From an uncultured Oscillospiraceae bacterium (GTDB lineage: Bacteria; Bacillota_A; Clostridia; Oscillospirales; Oscillospiraceae), in NCBI GenBank assembly GCA_910579155.1, contig CAJTTS010000001.1:1-64000 (forward strand): a stretch of 64,000 nt of DNA. Direction: 5' to 3'. The position numbers and the translations under genes were made by a program. A model generated the notes under the pieces. It was not told the origin of the DNA. It saw only the letters and a program-made list of their open reading frames with translations, and ran no database searches. Below, one piece after another: positions 32,865 to 42,217 of the stretch. Each line of letters starts with the position of its first letter. Position 1 is the first letter of the stretch.

Positions 32865-35504
32865 TCAAAGCTGATTTTTCAACTGATACAGCAGATTCAT
32901 GGCCTCAATGGGGGTGAGAGTCTCCACGGAGACGCTCTGTAGCTGCTCCAGCACCGCCGCCCCGGCCATGTCCCCCAGGGACACCTGATCCGGCTCCTCC
33001 CGGGGGGCCTGGGCGCGGGAGGGAACCCAGCCTTGCCGCTCCAGCTCACCCAGAATCTCCCGGGCCCGGTCCACCACCCGGTTTGGCACCCCCGCCAGCT
33101 TGGCCACCTCCACCCCGTAGCTCTGGTCCGCCCCGCCGGGGACGATCTTGCGCAGGAACACGATGCCGTCCCCCCGCTTCTTGGCCGCGATGTGGTAGTT
33201 GCGCACCCCCTCGATGGTGTGCTCCACCTCGGTGAGCTCGTGGTAGTGGGTGGCGAACAGGGTCTTGGCCCCCAACCGTTTCTTGTCCGCGCAGTATTCC
33301 AGCACCGCCCGGGCGATGGACATGCCGTCGTAGGTGGAGGTGCCCCGGCCGATCTCGTCCAGGATCAGCAGGGAGCGGGATGTGGCGTTTTTCAGCATGG
33401 CCGCCACCTCGGTCATTTCCACCATGAAGGTGGACTGCCCCGCCGACAGGTCGTCCGACGCGCCGATGCGGGTGAACACCCGGTCCACCACCCCGATCCG
33501 GGCCGTGCGGGCCGGAACAAAGGAGCCCATCTGGGCCATGAGCACAATGAGGGCAACCTGACGCATATAAGTGGACTTGCCCGCCATGTTGGGGCCGGTG
33601 ATGATGGCAAGGCGGTTCTCGCCGCCGTCCATGTGGACGTCATTGGGGACGAAAAGGGAATCCTTGAGCATCCGCTCCACCACCGGGTGGCGGCCCTCCT
33701 TGATGTCGATGACGCCGCTGTTGTCCACCGCCGGACGGACATAGCCGTTTTCCATCGCTACGGCGGCAAAGGAGCACAGCACGTCCAGGTAGCCTACGCC
33801 GCCTGCCACATCCTGCACCTGATGCACCCGCTGGGAGGCGGTGTCCCGGAGGCGGCAGAAGAGCTGGTATTCCAGGGCGGTCACCCGGCTCTGGGCGGAC
33901 AGAATCTCGTGCTCCAGGTCCTTCAACTCCTGGGTGATGAACCGTTCGCAGTTCACCAGGGTCTGCTTGCGGATGTAGTCGCCGGGCACCAGGCTGTAGT
34001 TGCTCTTGGACACCTCGATGTAGTAGCCGAACACCTTATTATAGCGCACCTTCAGGCTTTTGATGCCCGTGCGCTCCTTCTCCCGGCCCTCCAGGGCGGC
34101 CACCATGTCCGCCCCGTGGTCGATCACGTCCCGGAGGTGGTCCACCTCCTCGTCGTAGCCCTTGCGGATGAAGCCGCCCTCCCGGATGGTGAAGGGCAGG
34201 CGGTTGTCGTCCTCGTCGTCCCGGATGGCCTGCTTCAGCAGGGATTGCAAATCCCCCAGGCCGGTGAACTGATCCAAAAACTCAAAACGCCGGGGGGCCG
34301 CCTTGACCAGGCCCGCGGCCTGCTCCGCCAGCACGGGCAGCACCGCCAGCCCGTCGGCCAGCATCAGCATATCCCGGGCATTGGCGCTGCCGTATACCAC
34401 CTTGCTGATGATGCGCTCCAGGTCAGGCACCTGCCGCAGCGTGCGGGCCAGCTCTTCCCGCACCACAGCGTCCGCCGCCAGGGCGGCCACCTGGTCCTGC
34501 CGGATGGAGACGGCGGCGGGATCGCACAGGGGCTGCTCAATCCAGGCACGGATGAGCCGGTGGCCCATGGGAGTTTTCGTCTTGTCCAGCACCCAGAGCA
34601 GCGAGCCCTTTTTCTCGCCGCCCCGGATGGTCTCGGTAAGCTCCAGGGTGCGCCGGGCAGTGAGGTCCAGCTCCAGATAGCGCTGGCGGGTGGCCCCGTC
34701 CAGCTCCAGGCGGCTGAGGTGGCTCAAATCGGTCTTTTGGGTCTCCTTGAGGTAGGCCGCCAGCGCTCCCGCCGCCTGCCAGCCCGGCAGCAAATTGCCA
34801 TCAGGCCCCTCGGGCAGCTCCTCCCCTTCCGGCCACACGCCGCAGGACACCAGCGCCGCCTTGGCCTGAGCGGGGCGGAACCGGGCCTCGCCGCCGTTCT
34901 CGCACAGGCAGCCCAACCGGTTTTGCAGGAAATCCGTCAGCTCCTTCTCCGCGAAGGCCCCATCGGACAAAATGGCCTCGCTGGGGGGCTGGGCGGACAG
35001 GCGGTTGAGCAGGTGGGACAGCCAGCCCTCTCCATGGAAAGGGGCGGCGGAGAACTGCCCGGTGGACAGGTCGCATTGGGACAGCCCCGCCCCGGCGCTG
35101 TCCAGATAGATGGCGCAGATGAAGTTGTTCCGGCTCTCGTCCAGCATCACGTCGTCCATGGCGGTGCCGGGGGTGACGATGCGGATCACGTCCCGGTCCA
35201 CCAGGCCCTTGGCGGTGGCCGGGTCCTCCATCTGTTCGCAGATGGCCACCTTGTACCCCCGCTTGATGAGCCGGGCGATGTAGCTCTGGGCGGAGTGGTA
35301 GGGCACGCCGCACATGGGGGTACGCTCCTCCTCCGGCTTGCCCCGGTCCCGGGTGGTGAGGGTGAGGCCAAGCTCCTCCGCGCCCAGCTTGGCGTCGTCG
35401 TGGAACATCTCGTAGAAATCGCCCAGCCGGAAAAACAGAAGGCAGTCGGGGTGGTTCTCCTTCACCTTCCAGTATTGCTTCATCATAGGGGTCATCTCTG
35501 CCAT
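32865..35504 (-). CDS. mutS: DNA mismatch repair protein MutS
   Basis: The 879-residue protein recognises mismatches and starts repair. It has the mismatch-wedge motif GDFYEMF (F30, E32), connector and lever domains, clamp, then the ATPase: Walker A TGPNMAGKST, the signature STFMVEM and Walker B LLILDEIGRGTSTYDG, ending with a MutL-region helix-turn-helix. Usual length. ATG 35504 is chosen because MAEMTPMMKQYW matches the family start; its ribosome site is weak. No mutL follows within the window. Confidence 0.95.
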   Translation of the reverse strand: MAEMTPMMKQYWKVKENHPDCLLFFRLGDFYEMFHDDAKLGAEELGLTLTTRDRGKPEEERTPMCGVPYHSAQSYIARLIKRGYKVAICEQMEDPATAKGLVDRDVIRIVTPGTAMDDVMLDESRNNFICAIYLDSAGAGLSQCDLSTGQFSAAPFHGEGWLSHLLNRLSAQPPSEAILSDGAFAEKELTDFLQNRLGCLCENGGEARFRPAQAKAALVSCGVWPEGEELPEGPDGNLLPGWQAAGALAAYLKETQKTDLSHLSRLELDGATRQRYLELDLTARRTLELTETIRGGEKKGSLLWVLDKTKTPMGHRLIRAWIEQPLCDPAAVSIRQDQVAALAADAVVREELARTLRQVPDLERIISKVVYGSANARDMLMLADGLAVLPVLAEQAAGLVKAAPRRFEFLDQFTGLGDLQSLLKQAIRDDEDDNRLPFTIREGGFIRKGYDEEVDHLRDVIDHGADMVAALEGREKERTGIKSLKVRYNKVFGYYIEVSKSNYSLVPGDYIRKQTLVNCERFITQELKDLEHEILSAQSRVTALEYQLFCRLRDTASQRVHQVQDVAGGVGYLDVLCSFAAVAMENGYVRPAVDNSGVIDIKEGRHPVVERMLKDSLFVPNDVHMDGGENRLAIITGPNMAGKSTYMRQVALIVLMAQMGSFVPARTARIGVVDRVFTRIGASDDLSAGQSTFMVEMTEVAAMLKNATSRSLLILDEIGRGTSTYDGMSIARAVLEYCADKKRLGAKTLFATHYHELTEVEHTIEGVRNYHIAAKKRGDGIVFLRKIVPGGADQSYGVEVAKLAGVPNRVVDRAREILGELERQGWVPSRAQAPREEPDQVSLGDMAGAAVLEQLQSVSVETLTPIEAMNLLYQLKNQL

Positions 35505-35738
35505 ATTGACACGCTCGCTTTCTCTAATAAACACGGCGGGGATATCCCCGCCGCTGTCACGCTGCGAAGCGGTCAGGCGCTCGGTCGCTGTCTCGCCTTC
35601 GGCTCGGTCGGCGCTGAGCGTGTGCCACCGGCACACAGCGCCCCTCCGACGCGGGCAAAACCCGGCCCAACTTCGTTGGACCGGGGCTTTTCCCCCTGTT
35701 CCGGCCCAAGCTCTCTCACTGTCCGCTTCTCCGCGCTT
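35505..35738. repeat. GC-rich intergenic repeat element between mreC and mutS
   Basis: No gene is seen. The stretch contains nested inverted repeats, including a hairpin around 35655-35695 (GGGCAAAACC.. with GGGGCTTTTCCC). At 35719-35740 it has a 22-bp motif (CTGTCCGCTTCTCCGCGCTT) that recurs with three changes at 30582-30603, in both cases directly at the 3' end of a minus-strand gene. It resembles the element at 36570-36762. Confidence 0.6.
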
Positions 35739-36569
35739 CTATTCACCATAATCCACAATCACATACACATACTGTGTCCCGTTGATGTCTGCCTCCGGCT
35801 CCACCTCGGCATAGCGGTTGATGCCGTCCTCCTCCACATAGAGGGTGCGCACCGAACCCACCACCAGGCCCGCCGGGTAAACTCCCCCCAGCCCGGAGGT
35901 GGTCACCTGGTCGCCGGTGACCAGCTTGGCGTTCTCGGACACAAAGGACAGACGCAGCAGCCCCTGTAGCATGAGGGTGAAGTCACCCTCCAGGATGGCG
36001 TCCTCGTCGGTGCGGGCCACGCGCCCCCCCAGCTCCAGGGTGGGGTCCAGGATGGTGGTGACCAGGGAGGAGTTGGGATTGGCCTCGGTGACCACGCCGA
36101 TGAGGTGCCCATACTGGTCGATGACGCAGTCGTTTACCTCCACGCCCCCCAGGGTGCCCCGGTCGATGGTCAGGTTGGAGTACCAGTTGGAGGAGGAGCG
36201 GCGCACCACCGCCGCGTCCCGGTATTGCAGCTCGGGCCGCTCCTCGGCCAGACCCAGCAGGTCCTTCATGCGTTCGTTCTCCCGCTGGGCGTCCTGGCCG
36301 GCGATGGCGTCCAGCTCCAGTTCCGCCACCCGCTGGCGCAGCGCCTCGTTTTCCGCGGCAAGCTCCTCGTACCGGAACGCCCGGTCATACCGCTCCTGGG
36401 TCCAGTTGGACACGGCGCTGGATGCCGCCCGGAAGGGGGTGGCCAGCACCTCCAGCGCGTTGTTCAGGGTGTTAAACCCCAAGATCTGCGCCCCCAGGGC
36501 TACCACCGCCGTAAGCAGCACGGCGGCCACCAGCAGCAGGCCGCCGTTATTTTGGAAAAATCGCCTCAT
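35739..36569 (-). CDS. mreC: Rod shape-determining protein MreC
   Basis: The 276-residue protein has an N-terminal membrane helix (about 8-30), a coiled coil (about 65-105, ELAAENEALRQRVAELE) and the MreC beta domain (WYSNLTIDRG, GHLIGVVTEA, GDQVTTSGLGGVYPAGLVVGSV). It organises the elongation complex with MreB, MreD and PBP2. AGGAGC precedes ATG 36569. mreB is not adjacent and mreD is absent downstream, where mutS follows after the repeat element. Confidence 0.92.
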   Translation of the reverse strand: MRRFFQNNGGLLLVAAVLLTAVVALGAQILGFNTLNNALEVLATPFRAASSAVSNWTQERYDRAFRYEELAAENEALRQRVAELELDAIAGQDAQRENERMKDLLGLAEERPELQYRDAAVVRRSSSNWYSNLTIDRGTLGGVEVNDCVIDQYGHLIGVVTEANPNSSLVTTILDPTLELGGRVARTDEDAILEGDFTLMLQGLLRLSFVSENAKLVTGDQVTTSGLGGVYPAGLVVGSVRTLYVEEDGINRYAEVEPEADINGTQYVYVIVDYGE

Positions 36570-36603
36570 AGATTATGCTCCTGTATTCGTGTCTTTGCCG
36601 CCC

Positions 36604-36762
36604 GCTCACGACGGCTCTGCGCTTCTGCGTTGTCACGCTTCGCCTGTTCGCGACGCGCGGCTTCGCTCCGACTCGGGCAAAACCAGCCTCCGCTTCGCGG
36701 CGGCTGGGCTTTTGCCTTCGCTTCGCTCCATCCGCGCTGCTCACGACGGCTCTGCGCTTCTG
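36604..36762. repeat. Repeat element with 24-bp direct repeats between maf and mreC
   Basis: The same 24 bp (beginning GCTCACGACGGCTCTGCG) occurs at 36604-36627 and 36739-36762. Between them are palindromic segments (GGGCAAAACCAGCC.. with GGCTGGGCTTTTGCC). The second copy supplies the last codons and stop of Maf (RSAEPS). It resembles the element at 35516-35740, so it is probably a genome-wide non-coding repeat family. Confidence 0.65.
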
Positions 36763-37553
36763 CCCAGCAGATCCACGCCGAATTCCTTTAAAATCCGACC
36801 CAGCCGGAACACCGGAAGCCCTACCACGTTGCAATAGTCTCCCCGGATGCCGCTCACCAGCAGTGCGCCCAACCCCTGGATGCCGTAGGCACCGGCCTTG
36901 TCCATGGGTTCGCCGGTGCCGATGTAGCCCCGGATCTCATCCGCTTCCAGCGCCCGGAAGGTGACGGCGGTCTCCTCGTGCCCGGTGACCGTCTGTCCGC
37001 CCCGGTGTACTGTTACGCCGGTATAGACGTGGTGCTCCCGGCCCGAGAGGGCGCTGAGCATGGCAAAGGCCCCGGCCTCGTTCCGGGGCTTGCCCAGCAC
37101 CGCGCCGTCCAGGGCCACCACCGTGTCGGCGGCGATGACGAGGTCGTTTGGTCCGGCCTTTTTGGCAACCGCCAGGGCTTTGCGCAGGGAGAGCTGTTCC
37201 ACGATCTGGGCGGGGGACAGCCCGTCCTCCACCGACTCGTCCACATTGGGGGCGGAGACCTGAAAGTCCGTGACGCCCATCTGCCCCAGCAGCTCACGTC
37301 GGCGGGGGGAATTGGAGGCGAGGATGATGTTTACTGTTGGCTCTGGGCCTGGGTTATCTAATCCAAACAGATAATCAACGGAGACCTGATAAAGCTGCGC
37401 TATGCGGGCAATCGTGGAAGCGTTTGGCTCCCGCTGGTCGTACTCATAGCGGCAATATGTGGGCAAAGATATATTTAATTTCTTCGCAGCGGTATCTTGG
37501 GAGAAGCCGGCCGCCGTGCGAAGCTCTTTCATCCGTAATGCAAAGTTTTTCAT
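36741..37553 (-). CDS. maf: XRE helix-turn-helix fused to Maf nucleotide pyrophosphatase
   Basis: Residues 1-66 of 270 form a Cro/CI-type HTH domain (MKELRTAAGFSQDTAAKKLN.. ending VSVDYLFGLDNP). Residues 74-260 form a full Maf protein (IILASNSPRRRELL, catalytic-type Asp143 in VIAADTVV, then TGVTV and GEPMDKAGAYGIQG), a house-cleaning pyrophosphatase for non-canonical nucleoside triphosphates. No start codon or ribosome site lies at the normal Maf start, which reads GTA AAC ATC, so Maf is made only as the fusion. GAGGT precedes ATG 37553. Probably a small XRE element inserted and captured maf; Maf activity is likely retained. Confidence 0.85.
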   Translation of the reverse strand: MKNFALRMKELRTAAGFSQDTAAKKLNISLPTYCRYEYDQREPNASTIARIAQLYQVSVDYLFGLDNPGPEPTVNIILASNSPRRRELLGQMGVTDFQVSAPNVDESVEDGLSPAQIVEQLSLRKALAVAKKAGPNDLVIAADTVVALDGAVLGKPRNEAGAFAMLSALSGREHHVYTGVTVHRGGQTVTGHEETAVTFRALEADEIRGYIGTGEPMDKAGAYGIQGLGALLVSGIRGDYCNVVGLPVFRLGRILKEFGVDLLGRSAEPS

Positions 37554-37562
37554 GAATACCTC

Positions 37563-37590
37563 TTGACTTTATCTATATTGATGATATACT
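37563..37590 (+). promoter_or_regulatory. Divergent promoter/operator between XRE-maf and the 95-aa gene
   Basis: Plus-strand -35 TTGACT (37563-37568), 16-bp spacer, -10 TATACT (37585-37590). TATC and GATA half-sites repeat as inverted pairs across 37571-37595, the kind of operator an XRE protein binds, suggesting autoregulation. Confidence 0.55.
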
Positions 37591-37611
37591 TATCAAAAAG
37601 GAGTTGATCGG

Positions 37612-37899
37612 ATGGAGAACATTATCCGTTCGTTATATTATATGGTAGAAGATTGGATGGGTCAACATGAATCATCAGATGAAGAGACAAAGAAATTGAT
37701 GGCTCGTCAGGACGCGTTGCAGGAAGAAATCATCCGACGTTTGGGCGAGGATGGCCAAGACACAATGGAAGTCCTTGCCGACCTCAACTTAAAGCTGGAA
37801 ACCGTCCACGACGAGGCCCTGTTCCGGGCGGCGATGCAGTTGGGAACAGAGATTGCACAGCCCAGGCGCGGGCCGTGGGGCGCCGGACGGCCTCAGTGA
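37612..37899 (+). CDS. Small DUF6809-like protein next to XRE gene
   Basis: The 95-residue protein begins MENIIRSLYYMVEDW and has a helical acidic body (ETKKLMARQDALQEEIIRRL, then VHDEALFRAAMQLGTEIAQ). The N-terminal LYY pattern and the C-terminal F..AM.LG helix resemble DUF6809, small proteins of clostridial mobile elements. Its DNA is AT-richer than its neighbours. AAAAAGGAG lies before ATG 37612. Divergent from the XRE-Maf fusion, it is probably part of the same inserted element. Function unknown. Confidence 0.6.
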   Translation: MENIIRSLYYMVEDWMGQHESSDEETKKLMARQDALQEEIIRRLGEDGQDTMEVLADLNLKLETVHDEALFRAAMQLGTEIAQPRRGPWGAGRPQ

Positions 37900-37941
37900 C
37901 AGGGGTACAAGCGGCAGCGCAAGGAGGGAACCCGCCGGAGG

Positions 37942-40026
37942 CTACTCCACATCTCTATAGTACAGCCCACGGGTGTAATTGTTGGGGACGTAGTTCCCCT
38001 TGCCCCGGTACGCCTCCAGCACCTGGGAACACTCCACCCCGTTCTCGGTGGTGAAGAGCAGCCGGATGGCCCGCAGCCCCGCATTCTTCCAGTCGGCGGC
38101 CTTATCCGCCAAAAACACTTTGTTGGCGTTGAGTACTTCGTTGCGGCAGCCGTAGGCCCGCTCCACCGGGAAGCGGACCCCCTTCCGGTCGGTGAGAAGG
38201 TTCACGTTGGAGCACACGCATTTGCCGGACTGGTTTTTGACGGCGCAGTTTTCCGTAATCATCAGCGGAAGCCGCCCGTAGGCGATGATCTCCAGCTCCA
38301 GCGCCTTGGACAGGTCCCGAATCTGGGCCAGCTTCAGCTCAAAGGAGGCGGTCAGCGACTGAAACCCCAGCCGCTTGTACTCCTTCACCCCCTGGCTGTT
38401 GAACACCTGGAGGCCGAAGTCTCCCCGGAGGTTGAAGTCCAGCTCCTGGCACAGGGGGATCAGCCCCAGGTTGCCCACATAGGCATCGGTCACCCCCGCC
38501 GCCTTGCAGGCTTCCAATTCCTTCCGCAGCCCCGCCGCCTCCCGGTCGAAGCAGATCCGGGGCAGCACCGCCGCCACGGGGACGCCCCGGCTTATGGTTG
38601 CCTTCACGTCGCCGGGGTGGGCGGCGATCTCCTCCACGGGGAGGGTGATGAGGGCGGGCCGTTGCTTCACCAGCTCGAAGGTCATCTGGCCCACCTTCCG
38701 CAGGGAGACGTAAAGGTCCGGCGCGTTCCGGTAGTTCTCGTACCGCGCCCCCAGCTTGTACGCTCCATGGCGGCGCTGGGGCAAGGCCGTGCGCTGGGCG
38801 GACAGCCCGTCCAGCACCTGCCGCCGCAGGCCGTTCAGCACCGACAACGGGACCATCAGCCCGTCCTGTACCAGGGAGCGCACCTCGGTAACCCGGTAGG
38901 GCGTGCCGCCGGTTTTGGAGAGCTGGCCCTCCACCTCCTCCTGGGTGGTGACCCGGCGGCGGGCCACCTCGGGGGTGTGCCCTGCGGCGGTGACCACCCG
39001 GCCCTCCTGGTCCTCCACGCCCACCTGGACGGGTTCTCCCGCCCGGATCATGGCGTAGAACTTCACCGGAACTCCGGGACCCTCGTCCTTGTCGTAGGCC
39101 GCCTTGGCCTGGGCGAACAGCTCCCGGGGATTTTTCGCCTCCTCCCGGATGCCGAACATGTCCGGGCCCTTTTTCTCCATGAAATAGCCGTCGGTGAATC
39201 CCTGCCGGGAGAATGCCTGCTCCAGCCGGGACAGCTCCTCGGCGGTGGGCTCCCTGCCCTCCCGGAGGGCGTCGGCGTACACTTTGGTCACAATATAGAC
39301 GTATTCGGGCCGTTTCATGCGGCCCTCGATCTTGGCGCTGGCCACCCCCATCTCCTGGAGCTCCTTCAAGTGGCCCGCCAAGGACATATCCTTCAGGGAC
39401 AGCGGATGGCCCGCCGCCAGCTCGTCCCCCCAGCCGTAGGGCAGGCGGCAGGGCTGGGCGCACATCCCCCGGTTTCCGCTGCGCCCCCCGATGACGGAGG
39501 ACATGAAGCACTGGCCGGAGTAACACATGCACAGCGCCCCGTGGACAAACACCTCGATCTCAATGGGGGAGCGCTCGCAGATGTAGGCGATGTCGTGCCG
39601 GGACAGCTCCCGGGCCAGCACGGCGCGGGTTATGCCCAAATCGGCGGCCTGCTTCACCCCGTCCAGATTGTGCAGGGTCATTTGGGTGGAGGCGTGGAGT
39701 GACAGGTCGGGCGCGGCCTGCCGCAGCGCCCGCACCAGGCCCATGTCCTGGATCAGGGCCGCGTCCGCCCCCAGGCGCGACGCCTGGACGGCGCAGTCCA
39801 CCGCGTCGGCCATCTCCCGGTCGGACGTCAGGGTGTTCAGGGTGAGGTACACCTTCACCCCCCGCAGGTGGCAGTAGGACACCGCAGAGGCAAATTCGTC
39901 CCGGGTAAAGTTCCGCGCCCCCCGGCGGGCGTTGAATTGTCCAAAGCCGAGGTAGACCGCGTCCGCCCCGGCGCACACCGCCGCGCGCAGCGCCTCCGGG
40001 CTGCCGGCGGGGGATAGTATCTCCAT
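37942..40026 (-). CDS. U32 family peptidase / RlhA-like RNA hydroxylation protein
   Basis: The 694-residue U32 protein has a TIM-barrel-like N-domain (MEILSPAGSPEALRAAV, AGADAVYLG), the cysteine cluster region GALCMCYSGQCFMSS..GNRGMCAQPCR, an inserted central domain and a C-terminal second barrel with ITENCAVKN..GKCVC. Relatives with these cysteines (RlhA, TrhP) hydroxylate cytidine of 23S rRNA or uridine of tRNA from a prephenate-derived group; others are annotated as collagenase-like peptidases. The RNA role is the better guess from the cysteine pattern. It follows zapA by 25 bp. Confidence 0.8.
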   Translation of the reverse strand: MEILSPAGSPEALRAAVCAGADAVYLGFGQFNARRGARNFTRDEFASAVSYCHLRGVKVYLTLNTLTSDREMADAVDCAVQASRLGADAALIQDMGLVRALRQAAPDLSLHASTQMTLHNLDGVKQAADLGITRAVLARELSRHDIAYICERSPIEIEVFVHGALCMCYSGQCFMSSVIGGRSGNRGMCAQPCRLPYGWGDELAAGHPLSLKDMSLAGHLKELQEMGVASAKIEGRMKRPEYVYIVTKVYADALREGREPTAEELSRLEQAFSRQGFTDGYFMEKKGPDMFGIREEAKNPRELFAQAKAAYDKDEGPGVPVKFYAMIRAGEPVQVGVEDQEGRVVTAAGHTPEVARRRVTTQEEVEGQLSKTGGTPYRVTEVRSLVQDGLMVPLSVLNGLRRQVLDGLSAQRTALPQRRHGAYKLGARYENYRNAPDLYVSLRKVGQMTFELVKQRPALITLPVEEIAAHPGDVKATISRGVPVAAVLPRICFDREAAGLRKELEACKAAGVTDAYVGNLGLIPLCQELDFNLRGDFGLQVFNSQGVKEYKRLGFQSLTASFELKLAQIRDLSKALELEIIAYGRLPLMITENCAVKNQSGKCVCSNVNLLTDRKGVRFPVERAYGCRNEVLNANKVFLADKAADWKNAGLRAIRLLFTTENGVECSQVLEAYRGKGNYVPNNYTRGLYYRDVE

Positions 40027-40051
40027 AGGTTTTCTCTCGTTTCTCTGGAAA

Positions 40052-40366
40052 TCAGCGTTTTTGCTGTAGTTTGAAGATTTCTCTCTTCGACTCGCTCAGC
40101 TCCGATTTCAGCTTGGCGTTCTCCTCCAGCAGGTCCTTGATCTGACGGCGCAGGTTCTCCGACGCCTCCTGCTCCTTAAACCGCTCGTCGGCGATGTTGA
40201 TGGCGGTGAGCACCGCGGCGTCCATCTGGGACACGCCCCCGGCCCTGGTCGTCTCCTTCAGCTTCTCGTTCACATAGGCGGCCACCCGGTGGACATAGTT
40301 CTCGTCCTCTACGGCCAGCAGCGTATACTTCAATCCACCCACGGTCACAGTGACGCGGTTTTGCAT
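40052..40366 (-). CDS. zapA: Cell division protein ZapA
   Basis: The 104-residue protein has the ZapA head (NRVTVTVGGLKYTLLAVEDENYVHRVAAYVNEKL, quoted by its core VTVGGLKYTL) and a long C-terminal coiled coil (about 60-104). It cross-links FtsZ filaments at the division site. ATG 40366 has GGGAGGGG upstream; a longer frame to 40384 is not needed. zapA followed by a U32 gene is a common clostridial order. Confidence 0.88.
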   Translation of the reverse strand: MQNRVTVTVGGLKYTLLAVEDENYVHRVAAYVNEKLKETTRAGGVSQMDAAVLTAINIADERFKEQEASENLRRQIKDLLEENAKLKSELSESKREIFKLQQKR

Positions 40367-40472
40367 GGCGGTCCCCTCCCGCATAAAGTTTCATGGTATA
40401 TTATATCACATCATCTCAAAAAAGGAAATGAAAAAAGTATAAAATCAGGACACTTTTTCACCGCCCCTCTCC

Positions 40473-40501
40473 TTGACAGAACGGAGAAAAAATGATACAG
40501 T
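40473..40501 (+). promoter_or_regulatory. Promoter of the T-box-glyS transcript
   Basis: TTGACA (40473-40478), 17-bp spacer, TACAGT (40496-40501). Confidence 0.65.
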
Positions 40502-40504
40502 GTG

Positions 40505-40738
40505 TCAACAAGCGATGAAGGGAAACAGTACCCCGCGGCCCGGCGCGCAGAGAGAGGATGGCTGGTGAAAATCCTCCGACGGCCCGGCGGGAAGGCGTCC
40601 CCGAGCCCGGGCAGGAAATGGCCCGGCGGCCCCCGCCGTTACCGGGTCAAGAGTGTGCGCCGGACAGGCGCAAATTCAGGTGGAACCGCGGACTTGCAAC
40701 AGTTCGCCCTGAGCCGGCTGGCTCGGGGCGTTTGTTTT
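40505..40738 (+). ncRNA. Glycine T-box leader
   Basis: The conserved T-box AGGTGGAACCGCGG is at 40678-40691. Upstream Stem I shows the S-turn motif AGTA (40527-40530), AGAGAG and the distal loop region (about 40547-40575), and GAA followed by GGC (40594-40596), the glycine specifier codon. The terminator stem 40705-40715 with 40720-40730 is followed by TTTGTTTTT. Uncharged tRNA-Gly would pair with the T-box bulge and let transcription reach glyS. Confidence 0.93.
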
Positions 40739-40779
40739 TGCGTTTTGAGCCGGAAATTATTGAAAAGGAGCGTTATATT

Positions 40780-42204
40780 GTGAAAAGCAGCGAGAAATCC
40801 ATGGAAAAGATTGTGGCATTGTGTAAGGGCCGGGGCTTCATCTTCGCCGGGTCCGAGATCTACGGCGGGCTGGCCAACACCTGGGACTACGGCCCCTTGG
40901 GCGTGGAACTGAAGAACAACATCAAAAAGGCCTGGTGGAAGAAGTTTGTCCAGGAGAACCCCTACAACGTGGGCTTGGACGCCGCCATCCTGATGAACCC
41001 CCAGGTGTGGGTGGCTTCCGGCCACGTGGGCGGCTTCTCCGACCCGCTGATGGACTGCAAGGAGTGCCACGAGCGCTTCCGCGCCGACAAGGTCATCGAG
41101 GACTGGTGCGCTGAGAACAATTATGAGCTGGGCCACAGCGTGGACGCCATGAGCCAGGCCGAGATGAAGGCGTTTATCGACGAGCATCAGATCGCCTGCC
41201 CCACCTGCGGAAAGTTCAACTGGACGGACATCCGGCAGTTTAACCTGATGTTCAAGACCTTCCAGGGGGTCACCGAGGACGCGAAAAACACGGTGTATCT
41301 GCGCCCCGAGACGGCCCAGGGCATCTTCACCAACTTTGTCAACGTCCAGCGCTCCACCCGGCGCAAGCTGCCCTTCGGCATCGGCCAGATCGGCAAGAGT
41401 TTCCGCAATGAGATCACCCCGGGCAACTTCATCTTCCGTACCCGTGAGTTCGAGCAGATGGAGTTGGAGTTCTTCTGCCAGCCGGGGACGGAGTTGGAGT
41501 GGTTCGCCTACTGGAAGAACTTCTGCCACCAGTGGCTGCTGGGGCTGGGCATCCAGGAGGAGAACCTGCGCCTGCGGGACCACGACCCCGAGGAACTGAG
41601 CCACTACTCCAACGCCACCACCGACTTTGAGTTTGCCTTCCCCTTCACCGACTGGGGCGAGCTGTGGGGGGTGGCCAGCCGGACCAGCTTCGACCTCACC
41701 GCCCACCAGAACACCTCCGGCAAGGACCTGACCTACTTCGACCAGGAGAAGAACGAGCACTATATCCCCTACGTCATCGAGCCCTCCCTGGGCGTGGAGC
41801 GGATGCTGCTGGCCTTCCTGTGCAACGCCTACGACGAGGAAGTGGTGGACGAGGCCAAGAACGACGTGCGCACCGTGCTCCACCTCCACCCCGCCCTGGC
41901 CCCCTTCAAGTGCGCGGTGCTGCCCCTGAGCAAGAAGCTGGGCGACAAGGCCCGGGAGATTCAGGCCGAGCTGTCCAAGTACTTCATGGTGGACTTTGAC
42001 GACGCCGGCTCCATCGGCAAGCGCTACCGCCGCCAGGACGAGATCGGCACCCCCTACTGCGTCACCGTGGATTTCGCCACCGTGGGCGACGACAAGACCG
42101 AGGCCGACCACGCCGTCACCATCCGGGACCGGGATACCATGGATCAGGTCCGGGTGCCCATCAGCGAGCTGAAGAGCTGGCTGGACGAGAAGCTGGCTTA
42201 TTAA
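40780..42204 (+). CDS. glyS: Glycyl-tRNA synthetase, homodimeric class II
   Basis: The 474-residue class II synthetase of the alpha2 type has motif 1 around [15 protein letters not shown], motif 2 [21 protein letters not shown], motif 3 [15 protein letters not shown] and the C-terminal anticodon-binding domain ([10 protein letters not shown]..). The insert with two CxxC-like pairs ([16 protein letters not shown]) may hold zinc. The start is GTG 40780, which has AAAAGGAG 9 bp upstream; ATG 40801 lacks a site. It is controlled by the T-box leader. The next gene begins 13 bp later. Confidence 0.95.
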   Translation: MKSSEKSMEKIVALCKGRGFIFAGSEIYGGLANTWDYGPLGVELKNNIKKAWWKKFVQENPYNVGLDAAILMNPQVWVASGHVGGFSDPLMDCKECHERFRADKVIEDWCAENNYELGHSVDAMSQAEMKAFIDEHQIACPTCGKFNWTDIRQFNLMFKTFQGVTEDAKNTVYLRPETAQGIFTNFVNVQRSTRRKLPFGIGQIGKSFRNEITPGNFIFRTREFEQMELEFFCQPGTELEWFAYWKNFCHQWLLGLGIQEENLRLRDHDPEELSHYSNATTDFEFAFPFTDWGELWGVASRTSFDLTAHQNTSGKDLTYFDQEKNEHYIPYVIEPSLGVERMLLAFLCNAYDEEVVDEAKNDVRTVLHLHPALAPFKCAVLPLSKKLGDKAREIQAELSKYFMVDFDDAGSIGKRYRRQDEIGTPYCVTVDFATVGDDKTEADHAVTIRDRDTMDQVRVPISELKSWLDEKLAY

Positions 42205-42217
42205 GCCAAGGCGCGAG

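Noticed and set aside
33033..35969. 978-codon plus-strand frame opposite mutS
   Set aside because: mutS is unmistakable with all motifs; the opposite frame is compositional.
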